DNA from: Enterovibrio norvegicus FF-33 | Lineage (GTDB): Bacteria > Pseudomonadota > Gammaproteobacteria > Enterobacterales > Vibrionaceae | Assembly (NCBI RefSeq): GCF_000286835.2 | Contig: NZ_AJYD02000038.1 | Span: 2,585,071 to 2,649,070, forward strand | Length of the DNA: 64,000 bases | Reading direction: 5' to 3' | Part shown: positions 1-8,700 of the stretch, piece after piece | How the letters are laid out: every line of letters starts with the position of its first letter | Numbering within the stretch: position 1 is the stretch's first letter | Notes under the pieces: model-generated | Databases searched by the model: none | Seen by the model: the letters and a program-made list of their open reading frames with translations, nothing else | What the model was told of the DNA's origin: nothing | Program-made: the position numbers and the translations under genes

Positions 1-202
1 GTTTTGGTTGGACTTATCGTCTCAACGGGGCGCTACTATAGGGAAGCAGGTCTGTCAGGTCAACGATAAATAACAAAATACGGTGCGAGTGTTTAAGTTT
101 CCATCGGCTTGGTGCGGATTTCACACTGAGTGACGCTTTTTATTCTCGAATTATCACTCGGGCTGATAGAATATTGGCCTAAACAGGACCAGAGAATTAC
201 TC
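1..202. other. Left edge and leader region of the UPF0149 gene
   Basis: Nothing certain is encoded here. All three plus frames are open from the window edge for only 13 to 24 codons, so the tail of an upstream gene may end at about position 39, 69 or 74, but the frame cannot be chosen. An extended minus-10 motif (TG, one base, TAGAAT) lies at 164-172, about 30 bases before the next start codon, and is a plausible promoter. No convincing minus-35 box is present. The likely ribosome site before the ATG at 203 is weak (AGAGAA). Confidence 0.35.
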
Positions 203-778
203 ATGACTATCTCGCTAGCGCAATTTATCACGGAAAATGGATTAGAGCCTTTTGTATTGTCTGCGACACAAACCGAAGGGTTTATCACCGCAATGGCTGC
301 AGCGCCTAATCTGATCGATCCAAGCGAGTGGCTTGCTTTTATGTGGGGCGGCGAAGAAGAAGCACCGTTCAACAACCATGAACAACTTGAAGCGTACGCC
401 ACTATCATTATCGATATGTGGAATCAACAACGTGATGCGCTCCTTTCCAATGAATGGCAATGGCCTGACGTGTGTGCGCTGAGCGACGCTGAAATCGTTA
501 ACCAAGCGACGCGTGAATATTGTGAAGGTATGTTGCAAGGCTGGACGCTAGCACGCGATGACTGGGAAACACTCATGCCTGAGGACTCTCAAGAAAACGC
601 ACTTCTTGGCGGTGTATTGCTTTCTATTAGTCTTCTGTTCGACCCAGAGTCTGCATTGGCGACCATGGATGAACTAGGCGCTGCGGAACTCGCACAGTTT
701 GAAGAAATCTTCAACGGTATGCCCGTGATGCTGTGCGGCTTGACGATGCGCGCAAACCAAATGGTTGAGCAACAATAA
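203..778 (+). CDS. UPF0149 (YecA/YgfB) family protein
   Basis: A 191-residue acidic, mostly helical soluble protein. Its length and repeated aromatic/acidic helices, with DPSEWLAFMWGG near residues 40-50 and a helical end, fit the UPF0149 family, close in size to E. coli YgfB. It lacks the C-terminal Cys-rich SEC-C zinc motif found on YecA-type relatives. YgfB-type proteins have been linked to regulation, but no biochemical role can be read from this sequence. It stands alone, followed by a strong terminator at 835-861 and then dbpA. The start at 203 is the first ATG after the putative promoter. Confidence 0.8.
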   Translation: MTISLAQFITENGLEPFVLSATQTEGFITAMAAAPNLIDPSEWLAFMWGGEEEAPFNNHEQLEAYATIIIDMWNQQRDALLSNEWQWPDVCALSDAEIVNQATREYCEGMLQGWTLARDDWETLMPEDSQENALLGGVLLSISLLFDPESALATMDELGAAELAQFEEIFNGMPVMLCGLTMRANQMVEQQ

Positions 779-834
779 TCTCGCTCAATCGACCCTGACA
801 TACTGGCTAGCAGTATCGGGTGAATAGCAATCAT

Positions 835-861
835 AAAGCGGCCGTGTGCCGCTTTATTTTT
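835..861 (+). terminator. Rho-independent terminator after the UPF0149 gene
   Basis: A perfect 8-bp stem, AAAGCGGC with GCCGCTTT, closes a 5-base loop (CGTGT) and is followed by ATTTTT. It separates the UPF0149 gene from dbpA. Confidence 0.85.
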
Positions 862-946
862 CGCGCAGTTTGTCAACATTCCTGATATAGTCCTGCCCCT
901 GTTTTCATCCGCCAATACCCTGGCTTCTAAATACTGGAATTTTCCT

Positions 947-2332
947 GTGACCACACAATCATTCTCTAACCTGCCGTTGAAAGCTGAGTTGCTTTCCACA
1001 CTTACTGATATTGGCTATACGGAAATGACGCCGATCCAAGCACAGAGCCTTCCTGCCATTCTTGAAGGAAAAGATGTGATTGGTCAGGGTAAAACAGGTT
1101 CTGGTAAAACGGCTGCTTTCGGCCTTGGCCTGCTTAATCGCCTGAATGTAAAACGCTTCCGCGTTCAATCGTTGGTTCTGTGTCCAACACGCGAACTCGC
1201 GGACCAAGTCGCAATTGAATTACGTAAATTGGCGCGTGGCATTCACAACATCAAAATCCTGACCCTTTGTGGCGGCGTTCCAATGGGACCGCAAATCGGC
1301 TCTCTAGAACATGGCGCGCACATTATTGTGGGTACACCAGGTCGAATTCTTGATCACCTAGACAAAGGCCGTTTGTCACTTGAAGAAGTGAACACCTTGG
1401 TGTTGGATGAAGCTGACAGAATGCTCGAAATGGGCTTCCAACCCGCGCTGGATGCCATTTTCCAAGACGTGCCATCAAACCGTCAAACCTTGTTGTTCAG
1501 TGCCACATTCCCGACACAGATCCAGAGCATCAGCCGCCAGATCATGAACGCACCTGTGATGGTGAAAGTGGAATCAAACCACGACAGCAGCAGCATTTCA
1601 CAGCACTTTTACCAGTGCAACAGCAACAAAGATCGCATGCATGCATTGCAATTGTTGCTGTTAAAACACCAGCCAGAAAGTGCTGTTGTATTCTGCAACA
1701 CTAAACGTGAAGTAAAAGACGTTGCCGCAGTGCTTGATAACGAAGGCTTCTCTGTCGTTGCCCTTCACGGTGACTTAGAACAACGTGACCGTGACCAAAT
1801 GCTACTTAAGTTTGCCAACAAGAGTGTCACCGTCATGGTGGCGACCGATGTTGCAGCTCGTGGTTTGGACATTGAAGCACTTGATGCCGTCATCAACTAC
1901 GACATGGCTTTTGACACCGAAATACACATTCACCGTATTGGCCGTACTGGTCGTGCGGGAAGCGAAGGCGCAGCCTACACCTTCTTCAATCACGAAGATG
2001 GTTACAAGATTGCGCTACTGGAAGACTACTTAAAGCATGATATTAAAGGTGAAGCGCTGCCCGATGATTCGGCGATGACCAATATGCCACGCACACCTAT
2101 CATGACGACACTGCACATTGAAGCAGGCAAGAAAAACAAAGTCCGCCCAGGCGATATTGTTGGCGCATTGACTGGCGAAAATGGTATCGAAGGCAGCGAA
2201 GTTGGCAAAATAAAAGTTACCGATTACCGCTCTTATGTGGCCGTTAAACGCGATGTTGCAAAACGCGCTTTAGACAAGCTGTCATCAGGGAAAATCAAAG
2301 GCCGTACTTACCGCGTTTGGCAATTACGTTAA
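947..2332 (+). CDS. dbpA: ATP-dependent RNA helicase DbpA
   Basis: A DEAD-box RNA helicase that in E. coli acts on 23S rRNA helix 92 during 50S ribosome assembly. The 461 residues match the family length. Visible motifs are a Q motif (GYTEMTPIQ, residues 23-31), Walker A (GSGKT, 51-55), DEAD (154-157), SAT (185-187) and HRIGRTGRAG late in the second RecA domain. The last 80 or so residues, after PRTPIMTTLHIEAGKKNK, form the DbpA-specific RNA-binding domain that sets this protein apart from RhlE, RhlB and SrmB. Translation starts at a GTG (947); no in-frame ATG upstream fits. The gene probably ended at a hairpin that is now split by the insertion sequence just downstream. Confidence 0.97.
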   Translation: MTTQSFSNLPLKAELLSTLTDIGYTEMTPIQAQSLPAILEGKDVIGQGKTGSGKTAAFGLGLLNRLNVKRFRVQSLVLCPTRELADQVAIELRKLARGIHNIKILTLCGGVPMGPQIGSLEHGAHIIVGTPGRILDHLDKGRLSLEEVNTLVLDEADRMLEMGFQPALDAIFQDVPSNRQTLLFSATFPTQIQSISRQIMNAPVMVKVESNHDSSSISQHFYQCNSNKDRMHALQLLLLKHQPESAVVFCNTKREVKDVAAVLDNEGFSVVALHGDLEQRDRDQMLLKFANKSVTVMVATDVAARGLDIEALDAVINYDMAFDTEIHIHRIGRTGRAGSEGAAYTFFNHEDGYKIALLEDYLKHDIKGEALPDDSAMTNMPRTPIMTTLHIEAGKKNKVRPGDIVGALTGENGIEGSEVGKIKVTDYRSYVAVKRDVAKRALDKLSSGKIKGRTYRVWQLR

Positions 2333-2354
2333 TTCACGTAGTCTGTCGACCAAT

Positions 2355-2369
2355 AAAAATGCCGCTCAG
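2355..2369. terminator. Left arm of a bidirectional terminator interrupted by the IS
   Basis: The bases AAAAATGCCGCTCA (2355-2368) are the exact reverse complement of TGAGCGGCATTTTT at 3808-3821, on the far side of the insertion sequence. Removing the element and one copy of the CAG duplication rebuilds a 14-bp stem with a 9-base loop and T runs on both strands. It would have terminated dbpA and the convergent transporter gene. Confidence 0.85.
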
Positions 2370-2375
2370 TGAACT

Positions 2376-2416
2376 GACCCCCAATAGTTGGACGACCAAT
2401 TATTGGGGGTCTTTTT
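2376..2416 (+). terminator. Strong hairpin terminator inside the IS left end
   Basis: A 16-bp stem with one G-U pair (2376-2391 with 2396-2411) closes a 4-base loop (ACGA) and runs straight into TTTTT. The orfA start codon begins at the very next base (2417), leaving no ordinary ribosome site. The hairpin should stop transcripts entering from dbpA and hide the orfA start, a known way for insertion sequences to avoid activation by flanking promoters. Confidence 0.8.
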
Positions 2417-2932
2417 ATGTCCAAATACAATCGCGAGTTTAAGTGTCTCGTTGCCAAGCAGTGTCTAAATGGGGTGTCATCTGAGGTGCTTGCTAAACAA
2501 CATTCAATATCTTCCAGACAAATTCGATACTGGACTCAAGTCTTTGCTATCCATGGATACCGTTCATTTCTACCTGCAACACAAGCTGCCACCGCTCAAT
2601 CTAAGCTGGCCGCATTGAGATTAATGTGGACGAATAGCTGGTCTGTCACGCACACTAGCGCAGTATTAAACCTCTCATCCAATGGCATACTCATCACTTG
2701 GCTCAAACGCTACAATGAGCAAGGAATTAAGGGGCTTGAACCGCAGCCTAAAGGTAGACCTCCAATGAAACAGCAACCTCAAACGACAACGAAGCCAGAT
2801 AGTGAAATGACGCTCGAAGAGCTGAGAGAAGAGTTGGCTTATTTACGCGCGGAGAATGCTGTTCTAAAAAAGCTGGAGGAGTTGGAGCAAGAGAAAAACC
2901 GTCGAACGAAGAAAAAACAGCAACCGCTCTGA
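2417..2932 (+). CDS. IS150-group OrfA, helix-turn-helix DNA-binding protein
   Basis: A 171-residue protein that would recognise the element's ends. Two helix-turn-helix segments are visible: one near residues 15-38 (SSEVLAKQHSISSRQIRYWT) and one near 75-100 (WSVTHTSAVLNLSSNGILITW). A leucine-zipper-like coiled coil follows near 135-160 (LEELREELAYLRAENAVLKKL), which in this family mediates multimerisation. Near its end it contains the slippage heptamer (2866-2872) from which the fused transposase OrfAB is made by minus-one frameshifting. No Shine-Dalgarno site precedes the ATG because the terminator hairpin abuts it. Confidence 0.9.
   Translation: MSKYNREFKCLVAKQCLNGVSSEVLAKQHSISSRQIRYWTQVFAIHGYRSFLPATQAATAQSKLAALRLMWTNSWSVTHTSAVLNLSSNGILITWLKRYNEQGIKGLEPQPKGRPPMKQQPQTTTKPDSEMTLEELREELAYLRAENAVLKKLEELEQEKNRRTKKKQQPL
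2866..2872 (+). promoter_or_regulatory. Programmed minus-one frameshift site (A AAA AAG)
   Basis: In the orfA frame the codons read CTA AAA AAG, giving the heptamer A AAA AAG. After slipping back one base the ribosome continues in the orfB frame, which is open from here to the TAA at 3763-3765. This is the standard slippery heptamer of IS3-family elements, including IS150. Confidence 0.85.
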
Positions 2933-3765
2933 CTCTAAGAGATAAATACCCGCTTAAACACTTACTTCGAGCCCTGAACCTGGCAAGAAGCGTATTTTAT
3001 TATCAGGCCAAAGCGAGTCAGCTTCCTGATGACTATGAATGTGAAAAGCGGTTAGTTCAGTCTATTTACCATGAGCACAAAGGACGCTACGGGTATCGTC
3101 GAATTCACTTGGAACTGAGAAACCGAGGTGTAACGTTAAATCACAAGACAGTGCAAAAGCTGATGATGCAGTTAGGCTTGAAGTCGACAGTAAGACCCAA
3201 GAAGTATCGCTCTTACCGTGGCGAGGCTGGGAAAGCAGCAACTAATGTACTCGAAAGAGACTTCGAGGCGAGTAAACCGGATGAGAAATGGGTAACTGAT
3301 GTTACTGAGTTTAAAGTCAAAGGGCAGAAGGTGTACCTGTCTCCAGTGATTGACCTGTTCACGCGAGAAGTGGTGACTTATAAAGTTGGGCAGCGCGCTG
3401 ATTTACTACTCGTCACTGGTATGCTTGAAGAGGCTATCTCAACGCTAACCCCGGAATCGAAGCCCATTATACACAGCGACCAAGGTTGGCAGTATCGGCA
3501 CCGAGCCTATCAAAAGCAGCTTAACGACAATGGACTCGCACAAAGCATGTCGAGAAAAGGAAATTGCCTAGACAACGCAGTGGCAGAGAACTTCTTCGCA
3601 CTACTAAAAACAGAGATGTACCATAATCAACGCTTTGAAGATGCGGATGATTTGATGAATCAAATCAAAGAATATATCGAGTACTACAATACCAAACGTA
3701 TTAAAGTGAAACTAAAAGGCCTGACTCCGATAGAGTATCGAAATCAGGCCTTGAAAGCCGCTTAA
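2872..3765 (+). CDS. IS150-group OrfB, DDE transposase (made as OrfAB fusion)
   Basis: The catalytic part of the transposase, read by frameshift from orfA, so it has no start codon of its own in this annotation. It runs about 297 residues. After an IS3-type N-terminal region with a HKGRYGYRRIH motif comes an rve integrase core: first Asp in VTDVTEF, second Asp in HSDQGWQY, and Glu in DNAVAENFFALLKTE. Exactly 35 residues lie between the second Asp and the Glu, the DD(35)E spacing of the family. No stop or frameshift damages the core. The C-terminal YYNTKRIKVKLKGLTPIEYR motif is also typical. Confidence 0.93.
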   Translation, partial: AGGVGAREKPSNEEKTATALTLRDKYPLKHLLRALNLARSVFYYQAKASQLPDDYECEKRLVQSIYHEHKGRYGYRRIHLELRNRGVTLNHKTVQKLMMQLGLKSTVRPKKYRSYRGEAGKAATNVLERDFEASKPDEKWVTDVTEFKVKGQKVYLSPVIDLFTREVVTYKVGQRADLLLVTGMLEEAISTLTPESKPIIHSDQGWQYRHRAYQKQLNDNGLAQSMSRKGNCLDNAVAENFFALLKTEMYHNQRFEDADDLMNQIKEYIEYYNTKRIKVKLKGLTPIEYRNQALKAA

Positions 3766-3796
3766 CAGAAATGTCCAACTTTACGGGGTCACTTCA

Positions 3797-3821
3797 CAGT
3801 TCATTGTTGAGCGGCATTTTT
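3797..3821. terminator. Right arm of the IS-interrupted terminator
   Basis: This holds the second CAG copy of the target duplication (3797-3799), the remaining loop bases and TGAGCGGCATTTTT (3808-3821), which pairs with 2355-2368. With 1.4 kb between the arms the hairpin can no longer form efficiently in a transcript. Confidence 0.82.
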
Positions 3822-3871
3822 GTTTGTGATGTTCCCACACACCAGAAAGCTGAATGTCTCTCTTGTATCAC

Positions 3872-4726
3872 TTAGTTGGCATGGGAAAATGCCCTGCGAT
3901 AACGCGCAATTAGCAGCACCACAGGGATATTCATCAAAATCCCGTATAGTAGTGGAGTAAGCGCCAGTTCCGGTTGCTGAAGCTGCACCACAGCAACAAA
4001 AATCGCCGTGCCTGCATTTTGAATACCGACTTCGATCGAAAAGGTTTTGGTTAACTTAGCGTCATCGCCAAAACCTTTTGCCACTAACGCACCCAATCCC
4101 ATACCAAGCAGACAGAGCAGCAATACAGCTAGCGACGCAACAGAAAACAGCTGATAAAACACCTTAGTGTTCGCCGCTAGCGTGATAGCTACAGTGAAAA
4201 ATAGTGCCCACAGCGCCGTTCGCCCTGCTGCATGGGTGAATTTATCAAACCACGTCGCTATGATAAATCGCTTAAGCAACATCCCCAAAACAACCGGCAT
4301 CAAAGTCACCGCCACCAATTGAAGAATGGCCGTTTTCACAGGAAGCGTTGCTGCAACGTCAGGCAAGACGATTGGCAGTAACAAGGGCAAACTAAAAGGG
4401 ATAATCAGACTGCTGATCGCCGTCATCGTTATCGACAGTGCCGAATCTCCACCCGCCAAATGGCTAATTGCGTTTGATGACGCGCCACCGGGAGCCAGTG
4501 CTAAAATCCAAAGTCCAACGGCAACAACAGGGGGCAAATTCAGTAGTTGGATCAAGCCATAAGCGATAAGCGGTAACCCAATCAGTTGGGCTGCTAAGCC
4601 TGCTGATATCTTGCCGGGAAACTGCAAGACACGCTTAAAATCGGCAAGGGACAATGTCAGACCAACGCAAAACATCATCCAAGCGAGCGCAATCGGAAGA
4701 CCAATAGTTAACATTGTTTGGCTCAT
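3872..4726 (-). CDS. Bile acid:sodium symporter family (BASS) transporter
   Basis: A 284-residue inner-membrane protein with about nine hydrophobic segments. Two family signatures are present: PGGASSNAISHLAGGD in the first half and EVGIQNAGTA in the second, the latter matching the Glu-x-Gly-x-Gln-Asn sodium-site region of BASS proteins. Bacterial members move organic anions such as pantoate or keto acids with sodium; the substrate here cannot be told. It converges on dbpA, and its own terminator is the one broken by the insertion sequence, so its 3' end may now be extended. It stands alone, with nadA transcribed in the same direction upstream. Confidence 0.85.
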   Translation of the reverse strand: MSQTMLTIGLPIALAWMMFCVGLTLSLADFKRVLQFPGKISAGLAAQLIGLPLIAYGLIQLLNLPPVVAVGLWILALAPGGASSNAISHLAGGDSALSITMTAISSLIIPFSLPLLLPIVLPDVAATLPVKTAILQLVAVTLMPVVLGMLLKRFIIATWFDKFTHAAGRTALWALFFTVAITLAANTKVFYQLFSVASLAVLLLCLLGMGLGALVAKGFGDDAKLTKTFSIEVGIQNAGTAIFVAVVQLQQPELALTPLLYGILMNIPVVLLIARYRRAFSHAN

Positions 4727-4768
4727 GACCCCGCCTTAATAGAAACGTCCAAATTGGAAAATTCGGAT

Positions 4769-4797
4769 CAAAAAAGGCGAACAGTTCGCTCGCCTTT
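4769..4797 (-). terminator. Terminator of nadA
   Basis: The bases AAAGGCGA (4773-4780) pair with TCGCCTTT (4790-4797). Read on the minus strand, the stem is followed by a run of T. An alternative inner stem (GCGAA with TTCGC) is possible in the same place. Confidence 0.8.
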
Positions 4798-4819
4798 ATA
4801 CTTAAAATCTCACGTTTTG

Positions 4820-5881
4820 TTACGCGTTACCTTTGACTTGTAGTTGCAACTCAGCAGCAAAATCAAGCATACGGTTTAGCGGGATCAGTGATTTCACACG
4901 AATGGCTTCATCAACAAAGATCTCATGTTCGTCACCGCCATCGCGCAATGCGGTTTCAATGGCTTTGAGGCCATTCATCGCCATCCAAGGACAGTGTGCA
5001 CAGCTTCGACATGTTGCACCGGCACCTGCAGTCGGCGCTTCAATCAACTCTTTGTCAGGCACAACTTGCTGCATCTTAAAGAAGATGCCCTTATCCGTTG
5101 CCACGATCATTTGCTGTTGCGGAAGCTCTTTCGCCGCTTTGATCAGTTGGCTCGTTGAACCCACTGCATCGGCCAATTGGACAACGCTTGCCGGAGATTC
5201 CGGATGCACAAGGATCGCCGCATCAGGATAAACCGCCTTCATATCACGTAATGCTTTCGCTGAAAACTCATCATGAACAACGCACTCGCCCTGCCATAAC
5301 AACATGTCAGCGCCAGTTTTATCGGCGATGTAGGAACCTAAATGACGATCAGGCCCCCAGATGATTTTTTTGCCCTGGTCATCTAAGTGCTCAACAATTT
5401 CCAGCGCAATAGACGATGTTACCACCCAGTCAGCACGCGCTTTTACTGCCGCTGATGTATTTGCATATACCACAACAGTGTGGTCAGGGTGCGCGTCACA
5501 GAACGCACTGAAGCGGTCTTCAGGGCAACCGAGATCCAGTGAACACTCTGCTTTCAGTGTTGGCATGATCACATTTTTTTCTGGGGTCAAAATTTTCGCG
5601 CTCTCACCCATGAAGCGCACACCAGCCACCAACAATGTTTTAGCTGGATGCTTGTTACCGAACTTCGCCATTTCCAGCGAATCACCAACAAATCCGCCTG
5701 TTTCTTCAGCCAAAGCTTGAATTTCAGGATCGGTATAATAGTGGGCAATCATAACGGCATCTTTTTCTTTCAGCAGTTGTTTGATGCTCGTGATGTAGTC
5801 TGTCTTTTGCAACGCAGACAGGACTTCCGGTTTCGGAGGGAAAGGATATACCGTCTCGGCGGTATTAATAATCTGGCTCAT
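4820..5881 (-). CDS. nadA: Quinolinate synthase NadA
   Basis: Condenses iminoaspartate with dihydroxyacetone phosphate to quinolinate in NAD biosynthesis, using a [4Fe-4S] cluster. The three cluster cysteines lie in [17 protein letters not shown] and CRSCAHCPW. The sequence is close to E. coli NadA over its length ([26 protein letters not shown]). A TTG eight codons upstream could also start the frame, but the ATG at 5881 matches the family's N terminus, and a consensus TATAAT lies only 32 bases upstream of it, putting the transcript start at about the TTG. It sits alone just downstream of the tol-pal terminator. Confidence 0.97.
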   Translation of the reverse strand: MSQIINTAETVYPFPPKPEVLSALQKTDYITSIKQLLKEKDAVMIAHYYTDPEIQALAEETGGFVGDSLEMAKFGNKHPAKTLLVAGVRFMGESAKILTPEKNVIMPTLKAECSLDLGCPEDRFSAFCDAHPDHTVVVYANTSAAVKARADWVVTSSIALEIVEHLDDQGKKIIWGPDRHLGSYIADKTGADMLLWQGECVVHDEFSAKALRDMKAVYPDAAILVHPESPASVVQLADAVGSTSQLIKAAKELPQQQMIVATDKGIFFKMQQVVPDKELIEAPTAGAGATCRSCAHCPWMAMNGLKAIETALRDGGDEHEIFVDEAIRVKSLIPLNRMLDFAAELQLQVKGNA

Positions 5882-5912
5882 CGACTTACTCAGATTTGCT
5901 TGCAATTAGGAC

Positions 5913-5941
5913 ATTATACCCAGCTTAACGCCGAGTTTTCA
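5913..5941 (-). promoter_or_regulatory. Promoter of nadA
   Basis: On the minus strand a perfect minus-10 TATAAT (5913-5918) is preceded by a 17-base spacer and a weak minus-35 TGAAAA (5936-5941). Transcription should begin near 5906. No obvious NadR- or NrtR-type operator was recognised. Confidence 0.6.
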
Positions 5942-5984
5942 CGCTTTATGACGCCAATATTGAGCGTGCTGTAGGCTATTTATA

Positions 5985-6011
5985 CAAAAAAGCCGACTTA
6001 ATAAGTCGGCT
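5985..6011 (-). terminator. Terminator of the tol-pal operon
   Basis: A perfect 9-bp stem, AGCCGACTT (5991-5999) with AAGTCGGCT (6003-6011), and a 3-base loop. On the minus strand it is followed by six T. It closes the transcript after cpoB. Confidence 0.88.
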
Positions 6012-6036
6012 CTTCAAATACATAAACAAAGATGAT

Positions 6037-6765
6037 TTAGTTCAACTGCTTCTGGGCTTGCTTTGCCGTTGTGGTGCCAGGATATTCACTGACAACAGCG
6101 TTGAACAAACTTTTCGCTGTCGCTGTATCGCCTGCTTTTTCAGCAATCATGCCAAGCTTTAACATGGCGTCTGCACGCTTACTCGATTTTTTAGCCTGAC
6201 TGACAGCAGTGAAATGTTGTTTTGCTGCCGCAAGATCATTCTTAGAAAAATAAAGTTGCCCTAACCAGTAATGTGCATTGGGCTTATAAATCGATTTTGG
6301 GTACTTAGTCAAAAACGCATTAAACGCTTCAGTGGCGCCTGCGTAGTTTTTCTCTTTCAGAATGAGATTAACCGCAGCATCGTATTGTGCATTCTCAGAC
6401 TGATTAGAAGAGTAAGATTCTTTTGACCCAGACTCTTCAGGTTTGGTTGACACCACAGCGGCTGGTTTCGCACTTCTCAGCGTATCAATCTCTCGGTAGA
6501 GATCGCGCTGGCGCTCCAACATCTGATTTAATTCGTAACTGTTTCTTTCTACTGTGCCACGCAACTGATCGAGTTCGCCGGCCATTTGGTCTAACTGACG
6601 CTGCATATCTAATTGCATCTGATTGCGAGCAGCCAGCATTCGCTCCAAGCGCTCTACAGAGCTACCACTTCCTAACTCGGTCACCGGAGCAGGTGCAGCG
6701 GCCACAGGGGCTGCTGCACTCACCAGTAACGCCAGCGAAAGAGCACGCAAAGTGTTACTGTTCAT
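6037..6765 (-). CDS. cpoB: Cell division coordinator CpoB (YbgF)
   Basis: A 242-residue periplasmic protein that links the Tol-Pal system to PBP1b-driven septal peptidoglycan synthesis. Residues 1-23 form a signal peptide ending VAAAPA. Residues 35-95 are a coiled coil rich in Leu, Gln, Glu and Arg, the trimerisation region. A low-complexity Ser/Glu linker follows, then tetratricopeptide repeats from about 120 to the end (YDAAVNLILKEKNYAGATEAF, HYWLGQLYFSKNDLAAAKQHF, DAMLKLGMIAEKAGDTATA). It is the last gene of the tol-pal operon, with the usual order after pal. Confidence 0.95.
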   Translation of the reverse strand: MNSNTLRALSLALLVSAAAPVAAAPAPVTELGSGSSVERLERMLAARNQMQLDMQRQLDQMAGELDQLRGTVERNSYELNQMLERQRDLYREIDTLRSAKPAAVVSTKPEESGSKESYSSNQSENAQYDAAVNLILKEKNYAGATEAFNAFLTKYPKSIYKPNAHYWLGQLYFSKNDLAAAKQHFTAVSQAKKSSKRADAMLKLGMIAEKAGDTATAKSLFNAVVSEYPGTTTAKQAQKQLN

Positions 6766-6780
6766 AAGATTTACCTTTAA

Positions 6781-7302
6781 TTAGTAAACCAGAACCGCAC
6801 GACGGTTCTTCGCGTAAGCTTCTTCACCTTGGCCAAGAACCAAAGGTTTTTCTTCACCGTAGCTTACGAGTGAAATTTGTGATGCTGGAACACCTAGTGC
6901 TTGCAGGTACTTAGCCACTGCATTTGCACGACGCTCGCCCAGTGCGATGTTGTACTCAGGTGTACCGCGCTCATCTGCGTGACCTTCAACAACCACTTTG
7001 ATTTCTGCGTTTGCGCGCAGGAATTCTGCGTGTGCATCAAGCATGTCTTCAAACTGTGGAAGTACTGAATAGTCATCAAAACCGAAGTAAACAGTTTGCG
7101 ACTGACGCAGTTCGTTGTTACGGATCTCTTGTTCAGTCAGGCTACCTTGACCGCCATCTACGGGTGTTACGATAGTCGTTTCTGAGCCCTTGTTGGTTTC
7201 AGAACCAGTGCTATCAGTAGCGCTATCGCTAGAACTACATGCTGCCAGTGTGAACATAGGCAGCGCAACAGCCAAACCCTTAAGTACTTTGTTAAGTTGC
7301 AT
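6781..7302 (-). CDS. pal: Peptidoglycan-associated lipoprotein Pal
   Basis: Outer-membrane lipoprotein that binds peptidoglycan and TolB and helps constrict the outer membrane. The start at 7302 is preceded by AAGGATAACAAG, a good ribosome site; a longer frame ten codons upstream is less likely. The lipobox is FTLAAC, with Cys22 as the lipidated residue, followed by a Ser/Thr-rich linker. The OmpA-like domain ([11 protein letters not shown], then [20 protein letters not shown]) holds the diaminopimelate-binding Asp and Arg. It lies 15 bases before cpoB and 33 bases after tolB. Confidence 0.97.
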   Translation of the reverse strand: MQLNKVLKGLAVALPMFTLAACSSSDSATDSTGSETNKGSETTIVTPVDGGQGSLTEQEIRNNELRQSQTVYFGFDDYSVLPQFEDMLDAHAEFLRANAEIKVVVEGHADERGTPEYNIALGERRANAVAKYLQALGVPASQISLVSYGEEKPLVLGQGEEAYAKNRRAVLVY

Positions 7303-7335
7303 CTTGTTATCCTTTATATCAAATAAGCGCAAATA

Positions 7336-8688
7336 TTATTGGTACGGGGACCATGCTGGGGCTCTCACCCTACCGTTAGTAGCAGGTAAACGTGCTTTAA
7401 ATCGTCCATCAATGGAAACCAGTGAAAGTACGTTATTACGCCCATAAACTGAGCTGTAAATTACCATGCTGCCGTTTGGTGCAAGGCTCGGCGATTCATC
7501 CAACATTGTTTTCGTCAGAATCTCTACCGCTCCCGTTTGCAAATCTTGTTTTGCAATGTTGTAGCCAGAGTCCGATCGGTGAACCATGACGAGGTATCTA
7601 CCATCCGGAGTAAGTTGACCACCGAGATTTTGGCTGCCTTGCCAAGTCACTCGATTAGTAGAACCATCGGCTAAATTTACTCGATAAATCTGTGGTTTAC
7701 CACCCCGGTCTGACGTAAAGATCAAAGACTTCCCATCTGGATCCCAGAATGGTTCTGTGTTGTTCGCCCGACCTTTGGTAATTTGTTCCAATTTACGGGT
7801 TTTCAGGTCCATCACATAAAGTTGCAGGCTTCCGGTTTTCGACAAGACTAACGCAAGCTTACTGCCATCCGGAGAGAAGCGCGGCGAGCCATTGTGACGT
7901 GGGAATGACGAAATCATCTCACGCTCACCGGTGTAAATATTCATCAAGAAAATCTGCGCTTGACCGTTTTCAAAACTCACATACGCCAGCTGCTTACCAT
8001 CAGGAGACCATGTAGGAGACATTAATGGTTGCTTCGACCGCAACACCAACAATTCGTTATAGCCGTCGTAGTCGGCAATACGAAGCTGGTACGGGTGCTC
8101 TGCTTTGTCATCGATAACAACGTAAGCGATGCGAGTCAGAAACGCGCCTTTTTCACCCGTCAGCTTTTCGTATACTAAATCCGAAATACGGTGTGCATAT
8201 TGGCGAAGCTGACTGCCTGCAACGGTCTTGCGATTATTGAGAAGAAGGTGATCTTTGGTGAGAACCAATTCGCCACTGGTCGAAAGCCCTTTGCTCTGAC
8301 CACCAGTCAATTGACCACGAACCACATCAATAAGCTGATATTCGATCAGATACTTACCATCTGATGTTGGGCTAATTTTACCCGTTACAAGCGCATCCAC
8401 CCCCATTGCAGTCCAATCGTTAAAATCCACGCTTGCTTCACTGTAAGGGGTTTGAGGCATCTTATCGATCGGAACGGGGCTGAATTTTCCGCTGCGCTGC
8501 AAATCCGATGCAATAACAGACGACACGTTAGTTGGCAGCTTTCCTTCGCCTTCCCATTTGAATGGGACAATGGCGATAGGACGTGCTGAATTTACCCCTT
8601 CAGTGATAACAAGTTTAAGCTCGGCTTGCGCGGGTTGAATGACCGCAAGCAGTAGCGTAATCGCACCAAAGAATACGCGTTTCAACAT
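7336..8688 (-). CDS. tolB: Tol-Pal system beta-propeller protein TolB
   Basis: A 450-residue periplasmic protein that binds Pal and, through its N terminus, TolA. It has a signal peptide (residues 1-22, ending QPAQA) and an N-terminal TolB domain. Several WD40-like PD40 repeats follow, each with a form of [67 protein letters not shown]. The length is normal. A GAGGGA ribosome site precedes the ATG. Confidence 0.97.
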   Translation of the reverse strand: MLKRVFFGAITLLLAVIQPAQAELKLVITEGVNSARPIAIVPFKWEGEGKLPTNVSSVIASDLQRSGKFSPVPIDKMPQTPYSEASVDFNDWTAMGVDALVTGKISPTSDGKYLIEYQLIDVVRGQLTGGQSKGLSTSGELVLTKDHLLLNNRKTVAGSQLRQYAHRISDLVYEKLTGEKGAFLTRIAYVVIDDKAEHPYQLRIADYDGYNELLVLRSKQPLMSPTWSPDGKQLAYVSFENGQAQIFLMNIYTGEREMISSFPRHNGSPRFSPDGSKLALVLSKTGSLQLYVMDLKTRKLEQITKGRANNTEPFWDPDGKSLIFTSDRGGKPQIYRVNLADGSTNRVTWQGSQNLGGQLTPDGRYLVMVHRSDSGYNIAKQDLQTGAVEILTKTMLDESPSLAPNGSMVIYSSVYGRNNVLSLVSIDGRFKARLPATNGRVRAPAWSPYQ

Positions 8689-8700
8689 GAAGAATCCCTC

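Larger units (their letters stand above)
2370..3796 (+). mobile_element. IS3-family insertion sequence, IS150 group, complete
   Basis: A 1427-bp element. The ends form imperfect inverted repeats that match at 20 of 24 positions (2370-2393 and 3773-3796; the outer bases begin TGAA and end TTCA). A 3-bp direct duplication, CAG, lies at 2367-2369 and 3797-3799, the size typical of IS3-family transposition. It carries overlapping orfA and orfB with an A AAA AAG slippage site. Both genes and both ends look intact, so the copy may still be active. OrfA length (171 residues) and total size point to the IS150 group rather than IS2, IS3 or IS51. Confidence 0.95.

Noticed and set aside
5941-6036. tRNA cluster between cpoB and nadA, as in E. 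coli
   Set aside because: The gap is short and holds only a terminator and the nadA promoter; no cloverleaf was seen.
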